7,046 nt of DNA, taken from positions 1 through 7,046 of the forward strand of contig JAOAEQ010000041.1 in NCBI GenBank assembly GCA_026416715.1. The letters are read 5' to 3'. A program made the position numbers and the translations under genes. The notes below the pieces were generated by a model, which did not search any database, was not told the origin of the DNA, and saw nothing but the letters and a program-made list of their open reading frames with translations. Origin of the DNA: a bacterium. Lineage in GTDB: Bacteria; UBP4; UBA4092; JAOAEQ01. How positions within the stretch are numbered: position 1 is the stretch's first letter; every line of letters starts with the position of its first letter. This document shows, piece after piece, positions 1 through 5,116 of the stretch.

Positions 1-126
1 ACATAACACAATAGTCACAATCCCCTTCTAAGCGGGTCAATCATTTCCACTGAATGGGAAAGCGTTGAAACTAGGAAATATATCACGGGGTCACAATCCC
101 CTTCTAAGCGGGTCAATCATTTCCAC
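1..126 (-). CRISPR. CRISPR array edge: two 37-nt repeats and one full spacer
   Basis: Two identical 37-nt repeats lie at 14-50 and 90-126, separated by a unique 39-nt spacer (51-89). Bases 1-13 are the end of another spacer, so the array continues to the left outside the window. On the plus strand the repeat begins GTCACAATCCCC and ends ATTTCCAC; it contains a short imperfect stem (CCCCTT against AAGCGGG). Read on the minus strand the repeat starts GTGGAAATG and ends GGGGATTGTGAC. That end resembles the conserved ATTGAAAC-type 3' end that forms the 5' handle of mature crRNAs in many type I and type III systems, so I infer transcription leftwards, with the repeat at 90-126 as the leader-proximal one. 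Repeat and spacer lengths fit type I or type III families, but the subtype cannot be set because no cas gene is present. The array is certain enough; the direction is inferred. Confidence 0.9.
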
Positions 127-450
127 AGCGGGGGTTCTACGATATTGATTTTTCTATGGTTATAACACGGTTTGCGCGGACCCCCCTCTCAAAGACAACA
201 TTTTGTAGTACAATTTCGTAACAGAATTTATAGAACATTGATTTTATTTGCGTTACGTTTAGCGCTACTCTAGGCTGTTTTTTTATTTAGATATTTATTT
301 ATTCAATAAATTATTGTATAATATACAAACAATTGATTTTTCAATAGTTATATTTTTCTAAAGAGTATAACGTTGTTGTTCGTTAAAACATTCTATTTTT
401 ATCGAAATACAAAATTTAAATAATTAACTGAACCAGTTGGTTCAATCTGT
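127..450 (-). promoter_or_regulatory. Probable CRISPR leader, AT-rich
   Basis: This gene-free stretch abuts the last repeat and becomes strongly AT-rich from about 190 to 430, as CRISPR leaders often are. Its placement as leader depends on the inferred minus-strand direction of the array; if the direction is wrong, it is merely the trailer flank. Within it are a GC-rich patch near the array (a run of C at about 181-186 next to GTTTGCGCGGA) and two near-identical 21-nt direct repeats at 144-164 and 332-352 (19 of 21 identical). A weak minus-strand promoter can be drawn as TTGAAA (339-344), 17 nt, TTATAC (316-321), which would start pre-crRNA about 180 nt before the first repeat. That promoter is only a suggestion. 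Confidence 0.5.
429..444. repeat. Inverted repeat TGAACCA-GT-TGGTTCA
   Basis: There are seven-base perfect arms around a 2-nt centre. The centre is too small for a good RNA hairpin, so a dimeric protein-binding site is the simpler reading. It sits at the outer end of the AT-rich leader candidate. Function unknown. Confidence 0.4.
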
Positions 451-724
451 TTGTATTTAATGAACCGTTCCGGTTGCACGAGATTCTCTCGTCATCCTAT
501 CCGCCCGAAACGAGGTTTAACTGCAGATGCGACTATCATATCATATCCTATAGTAGATGTCAATACATTTTTGCAAATTCTCAAAAAGATATTCAGAGGA
601 AAAAATCATATTCGAGCAAATTTGGATTATGAAACCACATTGAAGGGTCGATGCTGAATATGAAGAATCATTTGCTAAAAAGATATTAAAGTTTGCCAGA
701 TGAAACATTGTGGTCTCTATTTAT
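451..724. other. Gene-free stretch between CRISPR leader and secretin gene
   Basis: I see no convincing gene here on either strand. A TTG-started 68-codon frame (451-657) has no ribosome binding site and no recognisable composition. Towards its left end lie two small hairpins with TTC loops: AACCG/CGGTT at 463-475 and ACGAGA/TCTCGT at 478-492. The region lies downstream of the secretin gene on the minus strand, so it would be its 3' untranslated region. No hairpin followed by a T-run, as in a standard intrinsic terminator, is present for that gene. Confidence 0.5.
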
Positions 725-1609
725 CTATCCGGATGGCGGTAGCGGTTCTACCGCAGGCGGAGTTGGCGGCATTAGGTTCGGTGGGATTAACATTCGTTCG
801 TGTGGTCGGATAATATGCGGAGTAATAAAAATCACAATTTCAGTTTTCGTATTCTGGATATTTCTACTGCCAAATAATATCGGTCCGAAAAACGGTATAT
901 GGGATAATACCGGAATTCCAGCGCGATCGTTTGTGCTTAAGGTTTTATATAATCCGCCGAGCATAAAGGTTTCACCGTCTTTAACCAGAACTTGCGTTGC
1001 GGCTTCCCGAGTCGAAAATACCGGCAGTTCCGCTTGGCTTCCGCCAACCGGCATTAATCGGGTACCGGTTCGTGAACTGACTTTCGGTTTCACGTTCAGC
1101 AGAACAAAATCTTGCTCCTGAATCGTCGGCGTTACCACCAGTTCAACCCCGATTTTCTTATATTCCGTGGTTACTAACTCTGTACTCCCGACAATTTTAA
1201 CTACCGGTACCGGTTCTTCTTCACCGGTCAGGATTTTCGCTTCAACGCCATCAAGCGTAACGATTCGCGGACTCGATAGTAAATCCGCTTTTCCTTTTTT
1301 CTCTAGCGCCTGTAAGGTACCTTGAATATTTCCGTATTCGAAACTCCAGGTGCTTAATGCACCGAAGGTTATACTGATTCCACCAGCGGAAGTATCCATT
1401 CGCGGGAAATTCGCCGTGATACTGTTTATCGTCTGGAGCAGGTCATTATTGGATTTTAATCCCCAAGAGATACCGCTGCTTACCGCAGCATCATAGTTGA
1501 TTTCAACCACTTTAACTTCAATCATCACCTGCTGCGGTAACACCGCATACGAACTGAACGAAAAAAGTAAAAGGAAAATAAGCGATAAGAATAAAAAAGT
1601 TTTTCGCAT
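725..1609 (-). CDS. Short secretin (type II/III secretion or pilus outer-membrane pore family)
   Basis: This 294-aa protein carries the secretin homology domain (PF00263 type), which builds the multimeric outer-membrane gate of type II/III secretion, type IV pilus and filamentous phage export systems. Residues 1-22 form a clear signal peptide (MRK, then a Leu/Phe-rich core ending SYA). The secretin domain starts almost at once (VMIEVKVVEINYD, 28-40). It continues with LLSSPRIVTLDGVEAKILTG (110-129), KIGVELVVTPTI (152-163), VKDGETFMLGGL (209-220), GIPVLSHIPFFGPILFG (231-247) and EIVIFITPHII (257-267). The last 20 residues are proline-rich. Typical secretins are 400-700 aa and have N0/N1-type periplasmic domains before this region; none is present. 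The start is fixed by the signal peptide, although the ribosome binding site (AGGTTG) is weak. It lies 111 nt downstream of the Skp-like gene on the same strand, so co-transcription is likely. No pilus or secretion ATPase gene is in view, so the machine it serves is unknown. Confidence 0.9.
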   Translation of the reverse strand: MRKTFLFLSLIFLLLFSFSSYAVLPQQVMIEVKVVEINYDAAVSSGISWGLKSNNDLLQTINSITANFPRMDTSAGGISITFGALSTWSFEYGNIQGTLQALEKKGKADLLSSPRIVTLDGVEAKILTGEEEPVPVVKIVGSTELVTTEYKKIGVELVVTPTIQEQDFVLLNVKPKVSSRTGTRLMPVGGSQAELPVFSTREAATQVLVKDGETFMLGGLYKTLSTNDRAGIPVLSHIPFFGPILFGSRNIQNTKTEIVIFITPHIIRPHERMLIPPNLMPPTPPAVEPLPPSG

Positions 1610-1720
1610 ACGGAAACAACCTAAACATCAAACGTTGGGAAAACGATAGAAATCAATGGATATTGATTTATTGCAGGGATTACATCATGTTTCGGTTTTT
1701 TTTCGTCTAACCGTTGTTCG

Positions 1721-2125
1721 TTATTTCTGGTCAAGCGCGTCGATAACCGATTTGGTTATATCCGGTATCGGGTCGGTTGTGCCGGTAATATATCCGAGTT
1801 CACCGACTAAATCGTATTTCTTCTCTTCCGCAACTTTTTTTATCGCAGTATAGACTTTCTCGTTCGCCCGCTGGAGTAATATCCAATATAACGGATTATC
1901 GGATTTCATTTTTTCTTTTTTAATCCGCTGGTATTCTCTGGTCGCATCAAGAACTTTTGCGAGTTCAAGTTGGGCTGGGCTGGTGTAATTTTTCGGATTC
2001 CCGAAATATACTTTCTCTTCTTTAATCGTTATCTGATCGGTAGCGAACGCGCCGATAGCAAAATAAGTGAATAGAACAACACCGGCAAGCAAGTAAGCGG
2101 ATTTGATTGAAATTGGCGAAGCCAT
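1721..2125 (-). CDS. OmpH/Skp-family periplasmic chaperone-like protein
   Basis: This is a 134-aa exported protein. Residues 1-29 look like a signal sequence (hydrophobic 11-27, ending GAFA). The C-terminal third, from about 88 (NEKVYTAIKKVAEEKKYDLV, then D-P-I-P-D-I-T and IDALD at the end), matches the pattern conserved in OmpH/Skp proteins (PF03938): an amphipathic helix, K/G-YDLV, a short strand, then DIT..V...L. Residues 50-75 are a charged helix that would make the tentacle. At 134 aa it is shorter than E. coli Skp (161 aa), so the coiled-coil arms are reduced. Skp binds unfolded outer-membrane proteins in the periplasm; here the next gene encodes an outer-membrane secretin, which would be a natural client (inference). 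Start ATG 2125 has a strong GGGGGAG ribosome binding site 9 nt upstream and a near-consensus promoter just beyond. A divergent or non-chaperone role within the family is possible. Confidence 0.75.
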   Translation of the reverse strand: MASPISIKSAYLLAGVVLFTYFAIGAFATDQITIKEEKVYFGNPKNYTSPAQLELAKVLDATREYQRIKKEKMKSDNPLYWILLQRANEKVYTAIKKVAEEKKYDLVGELGYITGTTDPIPDITKSVIDALDQK

Positions 2126-2155
2126 AGGTTTTTACTCCCCCTTGTTCAAGCTACA

Positions 2156-2184
2156 ATCATAGCGCAATTACACGCTATTGTCAA
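2156..2184 (-). promoter_or_regulatory. Sigma70-type promoter of the skp-like/secretin unit
   Basis: On the minus strand there is a perfect -35 TTGACA (2179-2184), a 17-nt spacer and a -10 TATGAT (2156-2161). Transcription would begin near 2149, about 24 nt before the start codon, leaving room for the GGGGGAG ribosome binding site. This is the best promoter match in the window. Confidence 0.75.
2159..2178. promoter_or_regulatory. Inverted repeat inside promoter, possible operator
   Basis: ATAGCG, 8 nt, CGCTAT forms a perfect 6+6 inverted repeat filling the promoter spacer and overlapping the -10 box. Such a position is typical of repressor operators. The binding protein is unknown and no regulator gene is adjacent. 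Confidence 0.4.
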
Positions 2185-2352
2185 GTTTTTATTCCGTTCA
2201 CGCTGTCGAATCTTTCAACCTATATATACGAACGAACAAGACAAAAGGTTTATCCAGTTCGTAAAAAAATACAAAAGATTTTTTATCCACCTGATTTTCT
2301 TGGGGTTAAAACACTAAAAAAGATATCGGCGCATAGTCAACTATTCACCGAA

Positions 2353-3135
2353 TCAGCTGTTTCTTCGCCATTCGATTTTCGCATACGCATTATGGTTATG
2401 GATACTTTCGAAATTTTCGGATTCAACGGAAAAAAACCGTATCTGCTTGCGCTTTGCTAATTTCAATAATCGTTCCGCTACCGACCGAACAATATCTTCA
2501 ACAAACGCCGGATGCGCATACGCCTGCTCGGTTAAAAACCGTTCATCTTCGCGTTTCAATAGCGCATAGACCTGCGCAGAAGCGCATTGTTCAACCAGCG
2601 CAACGATATCTTCTATCCAAATCAGTTTTTTTGAATCAATCCGTACCGTAACCATACTGCGCTGGTTATGCGCGCTCTGTTTCGCTAATGATTTCGAACA
2701 GGGACATAAACTGGTTACCGGAACATTCACTTCAAGCATAAGATGCATCCGGTCATCATGGGAAGCAATAAACCGGCAGAGATAATCCATCAGCGATTTC
2801 GATTTCGATACCGGCGCGCGTTTCTCAATAAAATAGGGAAACGCAATCTCGATATACGCCGAATCCGCACGAAGCGCTCGTTTGATTTCTTCCAGAATCG
2901 CATGCAGGTTCGCTAAACTTACCGCACCATGATGCCGATTTAACACTTCAATAAATCGGCTCATATGGGTTCCACGAAAATGATGCGGCAGATTCACATA
3001 CATATTGATTGACGCAACGGTACTCTGCTGCTCTTTCCGTTTATCCATAACAATGATCGGATATCGGATATCTTTAACGCCGACCCGGTCGATTTTAAGT
3101 TTCCGTTTATCAGTTTCATTCTGGATATCACGCAT
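2353..3135 (-). CDS. folE2: GTP cyclohydrolase IB (FolE2)
   Basis: This 260-aa protein is the usual length of the FolE2/MptA-like family (PF02649). It converts GTP to 7,8-dihydroneopterin triphosphate plus formate, the first step towards tetrahydrofolate and, in many bacteria, queuosine. Recognisable blocks in order are VGVKDIRYP (18-26), GTHMSRFIEVL (55-65), SLCPCSK (142-148), AHNQRS (155-160), LTEQAYAHPAFVEDIVR (201-217) and ENFESIHNHNAYA (240-252). The Cys of the CPC motif (C146) corresponds to the family's active-site metal ligand. FolE2 is cytosolic and structurally distinct from FolE; in some bacteria it is the isozyme used under zinc shortage and is under Zur control, but I see no obvious Zur box here. 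The start is well set by AGAGGAG 7 nt upstream of ATG. It is divergent from the PLD gene and has a long probable 5' leader with a strong hairpin. No other folate or queuosine genes are in the window. Confidence 0.95.
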   Translation of the reverse strand: MRDIQNETDKRKLKIDRVGVKDIRYPIIVMDKRKEQQSTVASINMYVNLPHHFRGTHMSRFIEVLNRHHGAVSLANLHAILEEIKRALRADSAYIEIAFPYFIEKRAPVSKSKSLMDYLCRFIASHDDRMHLMLEVNVPVTSLCPCSKSLAKQSAHNQRSMVTVRIDSKKLIWIEDIVALVEQCASAQVYALLKREDERFLTEQAYAHPAFVEDIVRSVAERLLKLAKRKQIRFFSVESENFESIHNHNAYAKIEWRRNS

Positions 3136-3147
3136 AGGAGTTCTCCT
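3136..3147 (-). promoter_or_regulatory. folE2 ribosome binding site within a palindrome
   Basis: On the minus strand AGGAG-AA-CTCCT lies immediately before the start codon. The left arm is the Shine-Dalgarno sequence and the right arm is its exact complement, so the ribosome binding site can pair with the bases just before ATG. The stem would be only 4-5 bp, so any effect on translation is speculative. Confidence 0.45.
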
Positions 3148-3237
3148 CTAACTGTAAGGTATTCTACCATGAATAGCACCGACCTTGATACCTGCGGATT
3201 ACACGTTTTATCATTTTTTCCCCTGCGACCCGACCAC

Positions 3238-3280
3238 GGTGTTACTACGAACGAGATATTATCTCGTTCGTAGCAACACC
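3238..3280 (-). repeat. 43-nt near-perfect hairpin in the folE2 upstream region
   Basis: Arms 3238-3258 and 3260-3280 are complementary at 20 of 21 positions, centred on 3259 (plus strand GGTGTTACTACG ... CGTAGCAACACC). The one mismatch (3244/3274) is A-C on the plus strand but becomes a permitted G-U pair in minus-strand RNA, which suggests the structure matters in a folE2 transcript. No T-run follows on either strand, so it is not a standard terminator. It could be a leader hairpin, an mRNA-stabilising element, or a dispersed palindromic repeat of this genome. Confidence 0.6.
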
Positions 3281-3306
3281 ACTGATACTCCAGAGCAGAA
3301 ATTCGG

Positions 3307-3343
3307 TTGCTTTTGACCCGTATAAATGGTACAATCGTATAGT
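3307..3343 (+). promoter_or_regulatory. Candidate promoter for the PLD gene
   Basis: Two overlapping readings exist: TTGCTT (3307-3312), 17 nt, TACAAT (3330-3335); or TTGACC (3313-3318), 19 nt, TATAGT (3338-3343). Either gives a start about 55-65 nt before the PLD start codon. The match is moderate. Confidence 0.35.
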
Positions 3344-3346
3344 CAA
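3319..3346 (-). promoter_or_regulatory. Candidate promoter for folE2, overlapping the opposite one
   Basis: Reading the minus strand: -35 TTGACT (3341-3346), 16 nt, -10 TATACG (3319-3324). A start near 3312 would give a leader of roughly 175 nt that includes the 43-nt hairpin. It occupies the same DNA as the plus-strand promoter candidate, so the two could not be used at once. Confidence 0.35.
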
Positions 3347-3404
3347 ACATCTTGGTTAATTGAGAAAATCATACTCGAAAATGGAATGAATTGAGGGTAG
3401 ATTT

Positions 3405-4640
3405 ATGAAACGGCAATATCGCTGGTTGGTATATGTAATCATATTAAGTGTTTTGGTACCAAGTGTTTATAGCTTGGTGCAAGGCGGTGGGTATCCCGAT
3501 TTCGAGCTGGTTGAAAGTGTTCCGATAGAGACCGTTCTAGATAATCCGAATATTCGGAATACCGCAGAAGTCTGGCTGGAAATGATAAACGGGGCAAAGA
3601 AAACGCTGGATATTGAACAATTCTATATCTCCAACGAACCGAACGAATCGCTAGAACCGATAATTCAAGCAATCATTTCCGCTGGGCGGCGCGGGGTTCA
3701 GGTTCGAATTATTGCAGAGATGAAATTTTATAAAACCTATCCAGAAACGCTAGACCGATTGAAACAAGCGAAAAATATTTCGGTGCGATTGATTGATTTT
3801 GGGAAACTAGCTGGCGGGGTTCAGCATGCGAAATATTTCATTGTTGATAAAAAGCAGGTGTTCGTTGGAAGCCAGAATTTCGATTGGCGAGCGTTGAGTC
3901 ATATCCACGAACTTGGGTTGCGAATCGATAACGCGGACTGCGCAAAGATTTTCGGTGATGTATTCGAACTGGATTGGAACCTTGCGGAAAAAAATGATGC
4001 GCGACTGTTGAACGATGTTCTCATTAAAAAACAGTATTCAGTGCCGATAATCCTAACGGAACCAGAACATCAGAAAGTAAGCTTTGTGCCGGTCTATAGT
4101 CCGACCGGCTGGATTCCCGATGAATCGCTCTGGGATGAACCGAAACTCATCGAGTTAATTGATTCAGCGAACCAAGAACTTGTTCTGCAGGTGCTAACCT
4201 ACAATCCGAAGACGAAAGATGGCTACTATGCGGAACTGGATAATGCGTTACGACGTGCGGCTGCGCGCGGGGTTAAGGTTAAACTGGTCGTTTCCGACTG
4301 GTCGAAACGGAAACCGCAAATATTCTATTTGCAAAGTCTAGCGGTACTTCCGAATATCGAGGTTAAATTGAGTACGATCCCGCAATATTCCGGCGGGTTT
4401 ATTCCGTACGCTCGGGTTGAACATTGCAAATATCTGGTTGCGGATTCGCGTAGAAGCTGGCTCGGAACCAGTAACTGGGAGAAAGGATATTTCTATGATT
4501 CGCGAAATCTCGGGGTGATTATTGAGAGTGAACGGATTTCGGAACTGCTCCATCAAATCTTTATGAAAAGCTGGAATAGTCCGTATACCTATTATGTGAA
4601 ACCGGAAGAAGAATACCAACCACCTAGGATTGGAGAATAA
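3405..4640 (+). CDS. Exported phospholipase D-superfamily protein, PLD3/K4-like
   Basis: This 411-aa protein has two HKD (HxKxxxxD) catalytic motifs: H141-K143-D148 followed by GSQN (155-158), and H340-K342-D347 followed by GTSN (354-357). All key residues are intact. Such enzymes form a covalent phospho-histidine intermediate and cleave phosphodiesters of lipids or nucleic acids. An N-terminal hydrophobic segment (about 8-25, after KRQYR) is a signal peptide or membrane anchor, placing the enzyme outside the cytoplasm. The context after HKD1 (NFDWRALSHIHELG) and around HKD2 (ARVEHCKY, GTSNW) resembles the PLD3/PLD4/poxvirus K4 branch more than cardiolipin synthases, which carry longer membrane regions. 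PLD3 and PLD4 are known as 5' exonucleases, so a nuclease role is possible, but the substrate cannot be read from sequence. Start ATG has GAGGG 7 nt upstream. It is transcribed alone, divergent from folE2. A weak terminator may follow (TTTAGC/GCTAAA arms, then a T-run at 4742-4748). Confidence 0.9.
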   Translation: MKRQYRWLVYVIILSVLVPSVYSLVQGGGYPDFELVESVPIETVLDNPNIRNTAEVWLEMINGAKKTLDIEQFYISNEPNESLEPIIQAIISAGRRGVQVRIIAEMKFYKTYPETLDRLKQAKNISVRLIDFGKLAGGVQHAKYFIVDKKQVFVGSQNFDWRALSHIHELGLRIDNADCAKIFGDVFELDWNLAEKNDARLLNDVLIKKQYSVPIILTEPEHQKVSFVPVYSPTGWIPDESLWDEPKLIELIDSANQELVLQVLTYNPKTKDGYYAELDNALRRAAARGVKVKLVVSDWSKRKPQIFYLQSLAVLPNIEVKLSTIPQYSGGFIPYARVEHCKYLVADSRRSWLGTSNWEKGYFYDSRNLGVIIESERISELLHQIFMKSWNSPYTYYVKPEEEYQPPRIGE

Positions 4641-5116
4641 GGTTTCTCGATTTTAGCCAACTAGGAGTTAAAATATTCATTTCATATTTAGCATTTTAAA
4701 TTTCAAATTTATAATCCTAATTCTAACCGCTAAAATTCTAATTTTTTTCTATTGGACTTGACCCCAGGGTTCTCCTCGATTTATCGTGGAGATATCGTTT
4801 GTCTGCCTTATGTTTTGGGTTGAACCCCGATTATTTATTACTATCTTTCCCCCGATTTAAACATCGGGACGATTCATTATTTATTATCCCATCTCCCGAG
4901 ATGAATCTCAGGGCTATTCATAATTTGACTAGCCCCTATCTTTAGATAGGAGGTACTAATTATAAAAAACAAACCGGGCTTTAGCCCAGAACCATCATGG
5001 GTATTAAAAACATTTGCAATATAAAGTTGCGATTTAAGTCGTATCATGCGAAAATGATTAATAAATAATTCTTATTTTCCAGCGATGCTAAGTATGGTTG
5101 TAATCTGCTTTTCATT
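4641..5116. other. Hairpin-rich intergenic region
   Basis: There is no gene in this 476-nt gap. The first 110 nt are very AT-rich and end in a T-run (4742-4748), a possible weak terminator for the PLD gene. The middle carries a run of short hairpins (described separately). The last 130 nt lead to the ACT-MBL gene; I see no convincing promoter there, and no Shine-Dalgarno sequence near its start codon. Confidence 0.6.
4772..4987. repeat. Cluster of six short palindromes
   Basis: Six hairpins occur in 216 nt: 4772-4791 (CTCC.CGAT/ATCG.GGAG), 4817-4827 (GGGTT-G-AACCC), 4851-4868 (CCCGAT/ATCGGG), 4895-4913 (CCCGAGAT/ATCTCAGGG), 4935-4950 (CCTATC-TTTA-GATAGG) and 4976-4987 (GGGC-TTTA-GCCC). Most have C-rich left arms, G-rich right arms and an A/T-only or nearly A/T-only centre, and AT-rich linkers such as ATTATTTATTA and ATTCATTATTTATTA recur between them. 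They look like diverged copies of one kind of palindromic unit, as in REP-like intergenic repeats. No transposase is nearby. Confidence 0.6.

Noticed and set aside
451-657. 68-codon plus-strand frame between the CRISPR leader and the secretin gene
   Set aside because: It starts with TTG, has no Shine-Dalgarno sequence, no recognisable domain and includes the palindromes at 463-492; it is more likely non-coding.
693-1121. 142-codon plus-strand frame
   Set aside because: It lies antisense to the secretin gene, whose domain signature is unmistakable on the minus strand.
2200-2352. Intrinsic terminator after folE2
   Set aside because: T-rich runs exist on the minus strand and TACGAAC/GTTCGTA arms lie at 2227-2263, but no stable stem directly precedes a T-run in the folE2 direction.
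3136-3312. Known riboswitch (such as tetrahydrofolate or preQ1) or Zur box in the folE2 leader
   Set aside because: I could not match the conserved cores of these elements; only the simple hairpin and the palindromic ribosome binding site are visible.
2994-3350. 118-codon minus-strand frame covering the folE2 upstream region
   Set aside because: It overlaps the folE2 N-terminus in another frame, spans the 43-nt hairpin and promoter candidates, and shows no family features.
3405-4640. PLD protein as a CRISPR-linked or anti-phage effector
   Set aside because: It is over 3 kb from the array, separated by housekeeping-type genes, exported by its N-terminal signal, and transcribed alone; no link to immunity is supported.
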